A stretch of DNA of 64,000 nt from contig NZ_CP097289.1 in assembly GCF_023498005.1 (NCBI RefSeq), positions 5,766,001 through 5,830,000 of the forward strand, read 5' to 3'. Each line of letters begins with the position of its first letter. The stretch's first letter is position 1. The notes under the pieces were generated by a model. The model searched no databases. It was not told where the DNA came from and worked only from the letters and a program-made list of their open reading frames with translations. This document shows, in pieces, positions 1-9,818 of this stretch. This DNA is from Streptomyces durmitorensis. GTDB lineage: Bacteria > Actinomycetota > Actinomycetes > Streptomycetales > Streptomycetaceae. The position numbers were made by a program, and so were the translations under genes.

Positions 1-2
1 AG

Positions 3-2345
3 CAGGGCAGGCTCCGGCTCAAGGGCTACGCCTACATCCCCAACCTGCCCGCCGGGCGGATCGGGGCACGCGCCAGGATCGCCTGGCTGCGGGCCGGGCG
101 CCGGCGGGTCCTGCCGCTGAAGCTGCGCACCGTGCGGGCGCGCGAGGCGACGTACCGCTCCAAGCAGGGCCTGCACAGCTACGACCGGTCGGGGTTCGAG
201 ACGGTCATCGATCCCCGCAGGACCATCACCAAGCGCCGCAGCACCACCTGGAACGTCGAGATGGGCGTGGTCAGCGGGCTGCTGCCGCGCACCGGGCCGG
301 TGCGGATGACCGGCGCGCCGCGGCTTCCCGTGCGGTATCTGGAGGAGTTCCTGCGGGTGGCCGTCACGCTCAGCAAGGGGCGGCTGCGGCTGCGCACGGA
401 GCGGGTGGCGGGGCGGCTCGTCGCGCACGAGGGGTGCGGTGGCGTCGTCCGGCTGCACGGCAGGCTGGCGCCGGGCGAGTCGCAGGCCGTCGACGCCCTG
501 CGGGTCGAGAACTGGCACACCAAGGAGGCGCACTACGCCCCCGCCCTGGTCAACGGCCGTGACTTCAGCGCGGATGTGCCGCTCGCCCTCTTCCGCGCCG
601 GTGAGGACGAGCGCACCGGCGCACCGCGCAAGGCCGACCCGTGGGGCGTCGCCCTGGTCCGCGAGGGCGGCGACCGCACACCGCTGGCCGCCTGCCCCGA
701 TGTGCCGCCGGGGCGGTACGGACTGCTGCCGGGGCGTGAACTCCTCGTCCTGGCCAACGCGTCGGGGAACCTGGAGCTGCGCGACCAGACCGTGCGGCCG
801 CTCGTCTCCAGCGTGACCTGGGACGACGAGCTGCTCATCGAGGGCAGCCACCCCGACGCCGCGGCCCGCGCCGGGGAGCTGGTCTTCGTGCACGCCGGTC
901 ACGGCGACGAGGCCGTGGTGCCGGTGCGGATCGAGGACGGGCGGTTCGCCGCCGCGCTGCGCCCCGAGGCCCTGCCGGGACCCGGCGGCACCCTGCCGCT
1001 CGCCGAGGGGCGCTGGAACCTCTTCCTGCGCGAGCCCGGCCAGAGCGACCCCGAGCAGTACACCCCGGTGTGCGTGGCGCCGGGCAAGGACCGCGGACTC
1101 CCGCTCGTGCGCACCCGATCCGGCCGTGACATCAGCCTCAAGCGCCACGCCCACGACGGCCTCCACCTGCGCTCGGGCTCCGCGGTGCCCATGACCGACC
1201 GGGGCGGCCCGCGCCAGCGCCGACTGCGCGAGGTGTACGCGGCGCGGCGCGGTGAGCCCCTGCGCGACGCCGTCCTGTACTGCAGCTTCGACGGACGCCA
1301 GTACTCGGACTCGCCCCGCGCCGTGCACGAGGAACTGGTCGGCAGAGGCGTCGAGTTGGAGCACCTGTGGGTGGTGCGCGACCAGCAGGTGGCGCTGCCC
1401 GAGAGCGCCACGCCCCTCGCCCTGTGGAGCGCCGAGTGGTACGAGGCCCTGGCCCGCTGCCGCTACGTCGTCACCAACACCCAGCTGCCCGCGTGGTTCG
1501 AGCGCGCCGAAGGACAGTACGTCGTGCAGACCTGGCACGGCACCCCGCTCAAGCGCATCGGCCGCGACCTCGCGGGCCACGCGTCCGGCGACCGTGCCTA
1601 CATGGCGACCCTGCCGGGACGCGCCGACCAGTGGAGCCTGCTGGTCTCACCCAACCGCTTCTCGACGCCCCTGCTGCGCGGCGCCTTCGGCTACACCGGG
1701 GAAGTCCTGGAGCGCGGCTATCCGCGCAACGACCTGCTGCACGCCGCCGACCGCGCGAAGGTCGCCGCATCCGTGCGCGAGCGGCTCGGCATCCCCGAGG
1801 GCAAGCGCGTCGTCCTGTACGCGCCCACCTGGCGCGAGAACCAGCCCAAGCAGGGCGGCCGCTACGGCCTCGACCTCCAGCTGGACCTCGACGCCGCGCG
1901 GCGCGCCATCGGCGACGACCACGTGCTCCTGGTCCGCAGGCACTACCTCGTCGGCGGCACCGTCCCCGGCTCGTACTTCGTCCGCGACGTCACGCGCCAC
2001 CCCGACGTCAGCGAACTGCTCCTGATCAGCGACGTCCTGGTCACGGACTACTCGTCCCTGATGTTCGACTTCGCGCAGACCGGGCGCCCGATGCTCTTCC
2101 ACACCTACGACCTCGACCACTACCGCGACACCCTGCGCGGCTTCTACTTCGACTTCGAGGCCCAGGCGCCCGGCCCGCTCCTTGCCACCGGCGACGAGGT
2201 CATCGAGGCGCTGCGCGACCCGGCGGCCGCCACCGCCGCGTACGCCGACGCGTACGACAGATTCCGCGAGGTCTTCTGCGATCTGGACGACGGGAACGCG
2301 GCCGCCGGTGTGGCGGACGCCATGCTCGAAGGGGGCCGCGCATGA
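3..2345 (+). CDS. CDP-glycerol glycerophosphotransferase family protein (5' end outside window)
   Basis: TagF/TagB-type polymerase or primase; family members move polyol phosphate from a CDP-donor onto a teichoic-acid-like chain at the cytoplasmic membrane face. The frame is open from the first bases, and residues before the first in-window GTG (132) read as the same protein, so the real start lies upstream. The C-terminal half carries the family landmarks: QTWHGTPLKRIG near nt 1527, GYPRNDLL near 1717, YAPTWR near 1818 and DVLVTDYSSLMFDF near 2032. The preceding ~400 residues are beta-rich and unassigned. Its stop overlaps the next start in an ATGA, implying translational coupling. Substrate is not readable from sequence. 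Confidence 0.85.
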   Translation, partial: QGRLRLKGYAYIPNLPAGRIGARARIAWLRAGRRRVLPLKLRTVRAREATYRSKQGLHSYDRSGFETVIDPRRTITKRRSTTWNVEMGVVSGLLPRTGPVRMTGAPRLPVRYLEEFLRVAVTLSKGRLRLRTERVAGRLVAHEGCGGVVRLHGRLAPGESQAVDALRVENWHTKEAHYAPALVNGRDFSADVPLALFRAGEDERTGAPRKADPWGVALVREGGDRTPLAACPDVPPGRYGLLPGRELLVLANASGNLELRDQTVRPLVSSVTWDDELLIEGSHPDAAARAGELVFVHAGHGDEAVVPVRIEDGRFAAALRPEALPGPGGTLPLAEGRWNLFLREPGQSDPEQYTPVCVAPGKDRGLPLVRTRSGRDISLKRHAHDGLHLRSGSAVPMTDRGGPRQRRLREVYAARRGEPLRDAVLYCSFDGRQYSDSPRAVHEELVGRGVELEHLWVVRDQQVALPESATPLALWSAEWYEALARCRYVVTNTQLPAWFERAEGQYVVQTWHGTPLKRIGRDLAGHASGDRAYMATLPGRADQWSLLVSPNRFSTPLLRGAFGYTGEVLERGYPRNDLLHAADRAKVAASVRERLGIPEGKRVVLYAPTWRENQPKQGGRYGLDLQLDLDAARRAIGDDHVLLVRRHYLVGGTVPGSYFVRDVTRHPDVSELLLISDVLVTDYSSLMFDFAQTGRPMLFHTYDLDHYRDTLRGFYFDFEAQAPGPLLATGDEVIEALRDPAAATAAYADAYDRFREVFCDLDDGNAAAGVADAMLEGGRA

Positions 2346-5203
2346 GCACGCCGGACTTGCACGACGTCAGCTGCGTCGTGGTCGCGGGCACGGACGTCGA
2401 GGCCCTGCGGCAGTCGGTGCGGTCCGTGCTCGACCAGACGATGGCCAACGTGGAGGCGGTCGTCGTCGACCCCGGGGCGGACGGCCCCGCCCGCGACGCC
2501 GCGCGGGAGCTCGCCGCCGACCAGCCGCACCGGGTGCGCCTGGTCCGGGCCGGGAGCGCGCTGTCCGTGGCCGCGTCGCGGAATCTCGGGCTCGACGCGG
2601 CGCGCGGCCGGTACGTCGTCGTGCTCGGCGAGGGCGAACTCCTGGAGCGGCACGCCTGCCGGAACCTCTTCGACGCCGCGCGCACCTGGGGGGCCGACCT
2701 GGTGGCGGGGCGCTGGACGCGGCTCACCGGCGGCAGCGGAAGGAAGGAGCGGGGCCCGAGCTGGCAGGCTCAACTGCACGCGAGGACAAGGGGAGTCGAG
2801 AATCTCTCCGACGCCCCCGAGCTCGTCGCCAGGGACTCCCTGATCACCGGATTCTGCGTCCGCCGCGACGTCCTCGACGGCCGGCGTCTGCGGTACGCGG
2901 AGGACCTCGACCACAGCGAGGTCCTCTTCGGCGTCGAAGCGGCCCTCGGGGCCCGCGGCATCACCCTCGTGCCGAACCTGATCACCACCCGCCGCGCGGC
3001 GCCCGCCCCCGCCCGCGAGAGCCCCGCCCTCGCCGAGGCCAACGACCGCGTCGCCGGGCTCCTCGTGAGCCTGGGCCGCCTCGACCTGTGCGACCGGCGC
3101 GAGCGCGCCTTCCTCACCGACCACGTGCTGCCCTGCGCCCGTACGTTCCCGCAGCTCACCGCCGAGGAACGGCGCCGGGCCACGGCCGGGCTCGCCCCGC
3201 ACCTGGCGGGCCGCGTGGACGCGCGCGCCCTGGACGCGCTCGAACCCGTGGAGCGGGTGTGCGTGCGGCTGCTCGCGGAGGGCGACACGGACGGCGTCCT
3301 CGCCGCCGCGTACGCGCTGGGGCGGCCGGGGACCGTCGTCTCGGAGCTGACCGAGCGGGAGGGCACGGTCTACTGGCGCGCGGACGGGCTCGACGACCCG
3401 CGCGTACGAGAAGTGCTCGACGTCAGCGAACTCGGCCATCAGTACCGGCAGTTGGGTGATGTGCGGCTCCTGAACCGCCTCACCAAGTGTGCCGTCGACG
3501 GCGGCAGGGCGGTCCTCGAAGGGCGGGTCGTGCTCCCCGGCCGCCTGGTGCCCGACCGGCCGCCGCTCACCGCCTGGCTCGATGTGCGGGCGCGCGGCGC
3601 GGGGCGGCGGGGCTTCCGCGTACCCGTGGAAGAGGTGCACTACGACGGCGGCGCGGTCGTCTGGCGGGCCACGGTGGGCCTCACCGCCGGTCTGCGGGAC
3701 CTCGGCATCCGTGACCGCACCTGGGAGCCGCGGCTCGAACTCACCGCGGGCGGGCAGGAGTTGACCACCGAGCTCGTCGCCGAGCCGGAGACCGTGGGGA
3801 CGAGCCAAGGCTTCACCGTCACCGCCGCGAACAGACTGGAGCTGCGCCTCGCGCCCCGCCACCGCGCCGCGGGCACCCTGCGCGCGGCCCTGCACTACGC
3901 CACGCACTTCCGTCCCGCGCGGGGGCTGAGGCTCCGGATGCGGGCCCTGCGCAAGAGGTGGGACAGGCTCAGCGCCCAGCCGTACAAGCTGCGCGTCTAC
4001 CGCCGCGTGCTGCGGCGGCTGCCCGTCAGCAAGGGCTCGGTGGTCTTCGAGAGCCACATGGGCAGGTGCTACGGCGACAGCCCGCGCGCCGTCCACCAGG
4101 AGATCGTCGACCGCGGCCTTCGGCTGCGCTGCACCTGGTCGTACGCCGCATCGCCCGACGGATTCCCCAACTCGGCCCGTCTGGTGCGCCGTTGGTCCTG
4201 GCGCTATCTGTGGGCGCTCGGCCGCGCCGAGTTCTGGATCGACAACCAGGGCTTCCCGCACGCACTGCCCAAGCCCCGCCACACCACGTATCTGCAGACC
4301 TGGCACGGCTCCGCGTACAAGCGCATGGGCTTCGACGAGGCGCGCCTGAAGACGCAGAACGCCCCGCAGCGCGAGTGGCTCCAGCGGGCCGTCGACCGCT
4401 TCGACCACTTCCTGGTCCGCTCCGAGCACGACGTGAACACCCTGGCCCGCGCCTACAACATCCCCGAGGAGCGGCTGCTGCGCTGCGGCTACCCGCGCAA
4501 CGACCGCCTGGTCGCCGCGCGCGCCAGGGACGAGGCCTCGGGCCGCTTCCCGCGTCCTGCCGTGGCCGCGGACCTCGGCATCCCCGACCACAAGACGGTG
4601 GTGCTCTACGCGCCGACGTTCCGCGGTCTGCCCAAGAACAACAAGGCGGTGCGCCTCCCCCTCGACGTACGCAAGTTCGCCGACCGCTTCGGGGACACCC
4701 ATGTCCTCCTCGTGCGCGCCCACTACATGGAGGCGGCGAGCCTCCCGGTGTGCCCGCCCGGCACCGTCGTCGACGTGTCGGCCCACCACGACGTGAGCGA
4801 GCTGCTCTGCCTCGCCGACGTCCTGGTGACCGACTACTCGTCGATCATGTTCGACTTCGCGCTCCTTGACCGGCCGCTGGTGCACTTCGCCCCTGACCTC
4901 GACGCGTACGCGGCCGAGCGGGGCAGCTACTTCGCGCTGCGGGACGACGCGGGCGGGCCCGTCGTCGAGACCGAGGAGGAACTGCTGCGCGTGCTCGCCA
5001 CGCTGAAGCAGGCCGACGGGGCGTGGGCCGAGGCCCGGCGGGCGTTCGCCGCGCGGTTCGGCGCGTACGACCAGGGGCGGGCCGCGGCCGACGCGGTGGA
5101 CGCGCTCTTCGGGGAGCGGTTCGGGAACGCGGAGAAGTCCGGGAACGCGAAGTCCAGGAACGCGGAGAAGTCCGGGAACACGGAGAAGAGGGACGGCGCA
5201 TGA
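2342..5203 (+). CDS. GT2 glycosyltransferase-CDP-glycerol glycerophosphotransferase fusion
   Basis: About 953 residues, starting at the ATG in the ATGA overlap with the upstream gene. Residues ~8-230 look like a GT-A (family 2) fold (VEAVVVDPG strand, RNLGLDAARGRYVVVLG), but the usual DxD position reads GEGE, so the N-terminal domain may be degenerate. After a middle region, residues ~560-930 form a TagF-type domain: FESHMGRCYGDSPRAVH, QTWHGSAYKRMG, GYPRNDRLV, YAPTFRG and DVLVTDYSSIMFDFALL. The last ~25 residues are a low-complexity repeat of (G/R)NAEKS-like units, each encoded by near-identical DNA. Coupled at both ends to neighbours by ATGA overlaps, so it is one operon with the flanking transferases. 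Likely builds a glycosylated polyol-phosphate wall polymer. Confidence 0.85.
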   Translation: MSTPDLHDVSCVVVAGTDVEALRQSVRSVLDQTMANVEAVVVDPGADGPARDAARELAADQPHRVRLVRAGSALSVAASRNLGLDAARGRYVVVLGEGELLERHACRNLFDAARTWGADLVAGRWTRLTGGSGRKERGPSWQAQLHARTRGVENLSDAPELVARDSLITGFCVRRDVLDGRRLRYAEDLDHSEVLFGVEAALGARGITLVPNLITTRRAAPAPARESPALAEANDRVAGLLVSLGRLDLCDRRERAFLTDHVLPCARTFPQLTAEERRRATAGLAPHLAGRVDARALDALEPVERVCVRLLAEGDTDGVLAAAYALGRPGTVVSELTEREGTVYWRADGLDDPRVREVLDVSELGHQYRQLGDVRLLNRLTKCAVDGGRAVLEGRVVLPGRLVPDRPPLTAWLDVRARGAGRRGFRVPVEEVHYDGGAVVWRATVGLTAGLRDLGIRDRTWEPRLELTAGGQELTTELVAEPETVGTSQGFTVTAANRLELRLAPRHRAAGTLRAALHYATHFRPARGLRLRMRALRKRWDRLSAQPYKLRVYRRVLRRLPVSKGSVVFESHMGRCYGDSPRAVHQEIVDRGLRLRCTWSYAASPDGFPNSARLVRRWSWRYLWALGRAEFWIDNQGFPHALPKPRHTTYLQTWHGSAYKRMGFDEARLKTQNAPQREWLQRAVDRFDHFLVRSEHDVNTLARAYNIPEERLLRCGYPRNDRLVAARARDEASGRFPRPAVAADLGIPDHKTVVLYAPTFRGLPKNNKAVRLPLDVRKFADRFGDTHVLLVRAHYMEAASLPVCPPGTVVDVSAHHDVSELLCLADVLVTDYSSIMFDFALLDRPLVHFAPDLDAYAAERGSYFALRDDAGGPVVETEEELLRVLATLKQADGAWAEARRAFAARFGAYDQGRAAADAVDALFGERFGNAEKSGNAKSRNAEKSGNTEKRDGA

Positions 5204-6384
5204 CCACGACGCTCGCGACCACGACGAAGCTCGCGACCGCGACGAAGAGCCGCGACCTCTTCCTCGTCGCGAACACCGTCGACGAACTCGGCGGCGTCAC
5301 CGCCTGGGCCCACCAGATGGCCCGGCTCTTCCAGGGCAACGGCCACCGGGTGCACGTCATCGGCGTCCACGAGGCCGAGCTGAAGCTGGTGCTCCCCGAC
5401 GACCTCGGCTACCCCGTGACCAGCCTCTACCGCGAGCACCCGCAGACCCCGCGCCCGGCACGGGGCCTCGGCCGCCTCAACGTGGTGGCGCGGCGCCGCG
5501 AGTCGGCACGGGTCGCCGCCAAGCGCCGCACCGTCGACCGGCTCTCGGAGCTCTTCCGTGCCGCACGCCCCGGCGCGGTCGCCATCGTCACGCAGGTCTG
5601 GCCGATGGAGTGGATCAGGGAGGCGGACACCGCGGGCCTGCGCATCATCGGCATGAGCCACGAGTCGTACGCCTACACCCGCGCCTGCCACCGCTACCGC
5701 GCGGTCAGGCGCAGTTACCCCTCCGTGGACCGCTGGCTCGCGCTCACCCAGGAGGACGCCGACGACTGGATCGCCGACGGCATGCACAACGTCGGCGCGA
5801 TGCCCAACGCCCTGGCCCACCTCCCCGCGGTGCCCTCGCCCCGCGACCGGAGGGTGGTGTGCAGCATCGGCAGGCTCGCCGACCAGAAGGGCGTCGACAT
5901 GCTCGTCGACACCTGGGCGCTCGTGGCCCCGCAGCGCCCCGACTGGACGCTGCGGATCTACGGAGCGGGCGCGGACGAGGCCGACCTCAGGCGGCAGTGC
6001 ACGCGCCTGGGTCTTGACGGTTCGGTTGAGTGGCGGGGGCGGACCAGCGATGTGCCGGGTGTGCTCGCCGAGAGCTCCCTGTTCGTGCAGTCCTCGCGCG
6101 GCGAGGGCTTCCCGCTCGCCCTGATGGAGGCCATGGCGAGCGCGGTGCCGTGCGCGGCCTTCGACTGCGCACCCGGCGTACGCGAGATCGTGCGCCACGG
6201 CGAGGACGGCCTGCTCGCCCCCGCCGGTGACATCGAGGCCCTCGCCGACCGCCTCCTGCGCCTCACCGGCAACCCGCGGCTGCGGGACGCGATGGGGGAG
6301 CGGGCCCGGATGAACGTGCAGCGGTTCTCCGAGGCGCGGGTGCTGTCGCGCTGGGAGCAGTTGTTCGAGTTGCTGGAGCGTTGA
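5200..6384 (+). CDS. GT4 family glycosyltransferase
   Basis: 394 residues from the ATG that overlaps the previous stop. GT-B fold retaining glycosyltransferase: the N-terminal domain begins LFLVANTVDELGGVTAW, and the C-terminal domain has GRLADQKGVDMLVDTW and the E-x7-E donor-binding region SRGEGFPLALMEAMASAVP followed by GVREIV. The first ~15 residues are a Thr/Ala/Lys repeat (TTTLATTTKLATATK) that does not look structural. It is the third gene of the wall-polymer operon and presumably adds a nucleotide-sugar-derived residue to the polymer or its linkage unit. Exact donor is unknown. Confidence 0.85.
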   Translation: MTTTLATTTKLATATKSRDLFLVANTVDELGGVTAWAHQMARLFQGNGHRVHVIGVHEAELKLVLPDDLGYPVTSLYREHPQTPRPARGLGRLNVVARRRESARVAAKRRTVDRLSELFRAARPGAVAIVTQVWPMEWIREADTAGLRIIGMSHESYAYTRACHRYRAVRRSYPSVDRWLALTQEDADDWIADGMHNVGAMPNALAHLPAVPSPRDRRVVCSIGRLADQKGVDMLVDTWALVAPQRPDWTLRIYGAGADEADLRRQCTRLGLDGSVEWRGRTSDVPGVLAESSLFVQSSRGEGFPLALMEAMASAVPCAAFDCAPGVREIVRHGEDGLLAPAGDIEALADRLLRLTGNPRLRDAMGERARMNVQRFSEARVLSRWEQLFELLER

Positions 6385-6421
6385 GCGCTGTGCCGTTGCG
6401 GTGATGGAACTGCGCGCCGGT

Positions 6422-6460
6422 GGGGGCTGGTCGCGCAGCTCCCCGCGCCCCTTACGGGGC
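6422..6460. repeat. Streptomyces-type dispersed intergenic palindromic repeat
   Basis: GGGGGCTGGTCGCGCAG followed by CTCCCCGCGCCCCTTACGGGG. This word, with small variations, recurs between genes in many Streptomyces chromosomes (recalled). Here it lies between two convergent genes, overlaps the last codons of the methyltransferase, and can fold into GC-rich hairpins, so it may act as the bidirectional transcription end. Confidence 0.6.
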
Positions 6461-7369
6461 CTGCCGCCCCGAGCGCGCGAGCAGCGACGACAGCAGGCCC
6501 CTGGCCCGGCTTCCGGCGCCGGCAGGGGGCGTGGCGGGGGCGGTCGGCTCAGGGGCGGCCTCGTCCGCGTACCGCGACACCGGCTGCTCCGGCGACTTCG
6601 CCTTCTTGCCGCTGATCCGGATCATCGGGAAGCCCGCGACCTCCTCGGCGCCGTGCCACATGTCGTCGCGCCCCTTGAGGAACGCGGCGAGATCGGCGTG
6701 GATCGCGTCGTAGTCGCCCCACGTCCCGTAGAACTTGGTGGCCGTGATGCACAGCGGCTTGAGCCCGCTCGCCACCGCGCCCCAGGTCGCCGCGGCCACG
6801 CCCGGACAGTGCTCGGCGCGGAAGTCGTCGAGCACGACGATCCCGTCCTGCCCGAGCACCTCCCGGGCCGCCGCGATGTCCGCGTGCACGTGCTCGTACA
6901 GGTGCGAGGCGTCGATGTGCACGAAGCGGCAGCTGTCCGCCGCCACGTGCGCGGTGATCCCGGACGACGGCTCCTGGACGATCTGCGGCAGACCGTCGTG
7001 GAAGGAGCGGTAGTTGGCCTCGAAGGCGCGGCGCGTGAGCGTGGCGTACGAGCGGCCCATCTCGGCGGAGTTGGCCTCGTCGGGGGCGGGCGAGTCGAAG
7101 AGGTCGCAGACCGTGAAGGTCTCCTCCGCGCGCAGATACGCACCCATGAAGATGGCGCTCTTGCCCAGATACGCGCCGAGCTCAAGGAGGTCACCCCGCT
7201 GGCTCCGCTCCAGCTGCCGGCTCAGGATCCAGTCGAAGAGCACCTGGTCGACCGGATGGAACCACCCCTTCACATCGGAGAGCCTGCCCGGCCGCGGCAG
7301 CTGACCGGAGTCCTGGCCGGTGGCGGTCGCGGTGGCGGTCGCGGACGGGGTGGCTGAAGCGTTCTGCAT
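6452..7369 (-). CDS. Class I SAM-dependent methyltransferase
   Basis: 305 residues if started at the ATG whose complement is 7367-7369; the frame is open further upstream, but this is the first good ATG and is followed by an Ala/Thr linker and then the domain. Motif I is LLELGAYLGKSAIFMGAYL, the acidic post-I region is FTVCDLFDSP, and FVHIDASHLYEHVHADI with IVVLDDF is typical of the Methyltransf_24/TylF-like group that methylates sugar or small-molecule hydroxyls. The C-terminal ~50 residues are a Pro/Ala-rich tail. It faces the GT operon and sits beside a second transferase gene, so a role in decorating the same polymer is likely but inferred. Confidence 0.8.
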   Translation of the reverse strand: MQNASATPSATATATATGQDSGQLPRPGRLSDVKGWFHPVDQVLFDWILSRQLERSQRGDLLELGAYLGKSAIFMGAYLRAEETFTVCDLFDSPAPDEANSAEMGRSYATLTRRAFEANYRSFHDGLPQIVQEPSSGITAHVAADSCRFVHIDASHLYEHVHADIAAAREVLGQDGIVVLDDFRAEHCPGVAAATWGAVASGLKPLCITATKFYGTWGDYDAIHADLAAFLKGRDDMWHGAEEVAGFPMIRISGKKAKSPEQPVSRYADEAAPEPTAPATPPAGAGSRARGLLSSLLARSGRQAP

Positions 7370-7442
7370 ATCTGGTCCCGGGGATGGGGGAAGGAGGACA
7401 GTGCGGCGGACGCGCAGGGCCGTCAGAAGCACGGTTCGTTCG

Positions 7443-9692
7443 CTAGTAGCGGGGAGTGGGCCGGGAGACGTCGGCCCGCGGCAGCGGCTCGTCCACCGCC
7501 CCCGCGGCCGGCGCCGGGTGCCGGTCCGCCAGTGGCGCCACAGACGGTAGACCCCCTGCCTCACCGAGCACCACATGTCTCACAACTCGTTCAGCGGCCC
7601 GCCCGTCGTCGTACACGCAGAAGCGGTCTCGGAACGCGGCGCGCAGCTGCGCCGAGCGCGAGCCGCGCCAGTGGCCGGTGGCGAAGATGTCGGTGAGCTC
7701 GTCCTCGCTGCGCGCGACCGCGCCCGGCGGGAACTCCCGCACGTCGAAGTAGGTGCCGCGGGCCGCCTCGTACGCCTCCCAGTCGTCGGCGTGCAGGACG
7801 ACGGGGCGGTCGAGGTTGGCGTAGTCGAACATCAGCGACGAGTAGTCCGTGACCAGGGCGTCCGATGCCAGGCAGAGGGACTCGACGCTCGGGTGGTCCG
7901 AGACGTCGATCAGGCGGTCCGTCGAGGACACCAGAGGTGCGCCGTAGGAGTGGTGGGCGCGGGTCAGGACGACGAAGCGGGGGCCGAGGTTGTGCAGCAT
8001 CCGCTCCAGGTCGAGGGAGCGCAGCTGCGAGTGGCGGTAGTCGCGGTGGGTGGGCGCGTAGAGGATGGCGATGGCGCCCTGGGGGACGCCGAGGGACTCG
8101 CGGAGGCGGGCCACGTCGGCGGAGCTGGCCCGCTGGTAGATGTCGTTGCGCGGGTAGCCGTACTCGAGGGTCGTGAACGAGGCGGGGAACACGCGTTCCC
8201 AGACCAGGGTCGAGTGCCGGTTCGCCGACAGGACGTAGTCCCATTTGTCGGCGTTGCGCATGAGGGCGGCGAAGTCCATGTCCCGCGCGGCGGCCGGGCG
8301 GTCCTGGAGGTCGAGGCCCATCAGCTTCAGGGGCGTGCCGTGCTGGGTCTGGATCATGATCTGGCCGCGCCGCTTGACGAGCCTGCGGTCGAAGTTCACG
8401 TTGTTCACGAGGTACTTGGAGCGCGCGAGGGCACTCCAGTACGCCGCCGTGCCGGGGCGGAGCCTGCGGGTCGCCGTCGGCAGGGTGTGGTGGTGGGCCG
8501 GGTCGGCGACCCACGCGGTGCGGATGTGCGGGGCGTGCTCGCGCAGCGCGGCTTCCAGGGCGCCGGGGTTGCAGCCGTAGCCGCGTCCCCAGTACGAGGA
8601 GAAGAGGGCGCGGTCGGCGCGCAGCGGCAGGCGCAGTTGGATCCGGTAGTGCAGCTGAAGGACGGCGCCCTTGGCGCGGCGCCGCGCGGTGGCCGCGTAC
8701 CGCCTGGCCCTGGACCGCAGGCGCAGCGCCGTCCACAGGGTGCGGTAGGTGCGGTGCGTGCCCAGGCGCACCAGGCCGTGCCGCACCCGGGTGCGGGCGC
8801 GCGGGCGGGTGCCGGGGACGCGGTAGCGGCGGTAGTGGGTGCGGGCCTTGCGCAGGAACTCGGGGCGGCTTTCGCGCGGGAGGCGGTCCCGCTTGGTGAA
8901 GACCGTCGAGAGGTGGTCGACCATCCGCCTGAAGAGGAGGGGCCGCCAGGCCGCCGACAGCTCCGGGTGCTCGTCGAGGAACGCGAAGACCCGCTCGTAC
9001 TGGTCGAAGATCTCGAAGTGCCTGCGGGTCGTGGTGCGCAGGATGCTGCCCCGGCGGCGCTGGAGGTAGTGCACGCAGACCCGGTCGAGGGTGGCGATCG
9101 AGCCCGCCTTCATCAGGACCGGGTACGTCCAGGGCGTGTCCTCGTAGAGGCCGGGCGGGAAGGTGAAGCCCTCGCGCTCGATGAAGTCGCGGCGGTAGGC
9201 CTTGTTCCAGGCGACCATCAGGAGCCTGAGCAGGCCGGGCCGGTCGCTGAGGCGGAAGGGGACGTTGCCGTCCTCCTTGAGGAGGCTCGCGAACTGGTTG
9301 CGCACGGCTTCGCCGGACCAGAACGTGCGCGCGTAGTCGTAGATCAGGACGTCCGGCTCGTCCGTCTCCTTGAGGCGGTCGGAGATCGCGTGCAGGGAGT
9401 CCGGGGTAAGGGTGTCGTCGCTGTCCAGGAAGATGAGGTAGTCGCCGTCCGCGTGCTCCATGCCCGCGTTCCGTGCCCGGCCGAGGCCGACGTTCTCCTT
9501 GAGGTGGACGGCTTTCACCCGGGTGTCACGGGCCGCGCATTCGTCGATGAGGGCGCCGCACGCATCCGGTGAGCAGTCGTCGACCACGATCAGTTCGAGG
9601 TCCGTGAACGATTGACCGAGGACGGATTCGAGGCATGCGTGCAGATACGCCTGCACCTTGTACACGGGCACGATGACACTGAACCGGGGCAA
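7443..9692 (-). CDS. GT2 glycosyltransferase-CDP-glycerol glycerophosphotransferase fusion
   Basis: 749 residues from a TTG (complement at 9690-9692) giving MPRFSVIVPVYKVQ, the normal opening of a GT2 domain; no better in-frame start lies upstream. Residues 1-~230 have a full GT2 set: VVDDCSPD, GLGRARNAG, YLIFLDSDDT (intact DxD). After a basic Arg-rich linker (~290-345), residues ~360-730 are TagF-type: FSSYWGRGYGCNPGALEAAL, QTQHGTPLKLMG, YGYPRNDIY, YAPTHRDY, DALVTDYSSLMFDYANL. Same architecture as the 2342-5203 gene but with an intact DxD. Transcribed towards the methyltransferase, with which it may form an operon. Confidence 0.87.
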   Translation of the reverse strand: MPRFSVIVPVYKVQAYLHACLESVLGQSFTDLELIVVDDCSPDACGALIDECAARDTRVKAVHLKENVGLGRARNAGMEHADGDYLIFLDSDDTLTPDSLHAISDRLKETDEPDVLIYDYARTFWSGEAVRNQFASLLKEDGNVPFRLSDRPGLLRLLMVAWNKAYRRDFIEREGFTFPPGLYEDTPWTYPVLMKAGSIATLDRVCVHYLQRRRGSILRTTTRRHFEIFDQYERVFAFLDEHPELSAAWRPLLFRRMVDHLSTVFTKRDRLPRESRPEFLRKARTHYRRYRVPGTRPRARTRVRHGLVRLGTHRTYRTLWTALRLRSRARRYAATARRRAKGAVLQLHYRIQLRLPLRADRALFSSYWGRGYGCNPGALEAALREHAPHIRTAWVADPAHHHTLPTATRRLRPGTAAYWSALARSKYLVNNVNFDRRLVKRRGQIMIQTQHGTPLKLMGLDLQDRPAAARDMDFAALMRNADKWDYVLSANRHSTLVWERVFPASFTTLEYGYPRNDIYQRASSADVARLRESLGVPQGAIAILYAPTHRDYRHSQLRSLDLERMLHNLGPRFVVLTRAHHSYGAPLVSSTDRLIDVSDHPSVESLCLASDALVTDYSSLMFDYANLDRPVVLHADDWEAYEAARGTYFDVREFPPGAVARSEDELTDIFATGHWRGSRSAQLRAAFRDRFCVYDDGRAAERVVRHVVLGEAGGLPSVAPLADRHPAPAAGAVDEPLPRADVSRPTPRY

Positions 9693-9783
9693 GGCACATC
9701 CATGGGTCGGCGCGGGCTACTGCCCGGCAACGCCCCGGCGGCCGGTCGAGTTACGCCATATGCGGCATACGGGGGATGGACGC

Positions 9784-9818
9784 GAGTGAGGCGGCCCGGG
9801 TGGCGGGCCGCCTCACTC
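9784..9818 (-). terminator. Hairpin terminator of the sugar ABC operon
   Basis: Perfect 15-bp stem GAGTGAGGCGGCCCG with loop GGTGG, 60 bp beyond the stop of the last permease gene in its direction of transcription. There is no U-tract, as is common in this genus. Confidence 0.65.

Noticed and set aside
2144..4885. Long open frame on the minus strand (913 codons)
   Set aside because: Shadow of the GT2-TagF gene; reads as low-complexity Arg/Gly/Ala with no domain, as expected opposite GC-rich codons.
5023..5199. Earlier start for the GT4 gene
   Set aside because: Would overlap the upstream gene by ~180 bp in a low-complexity region; the ATGA-overlap ATG at 5200 leads straight into the domain.
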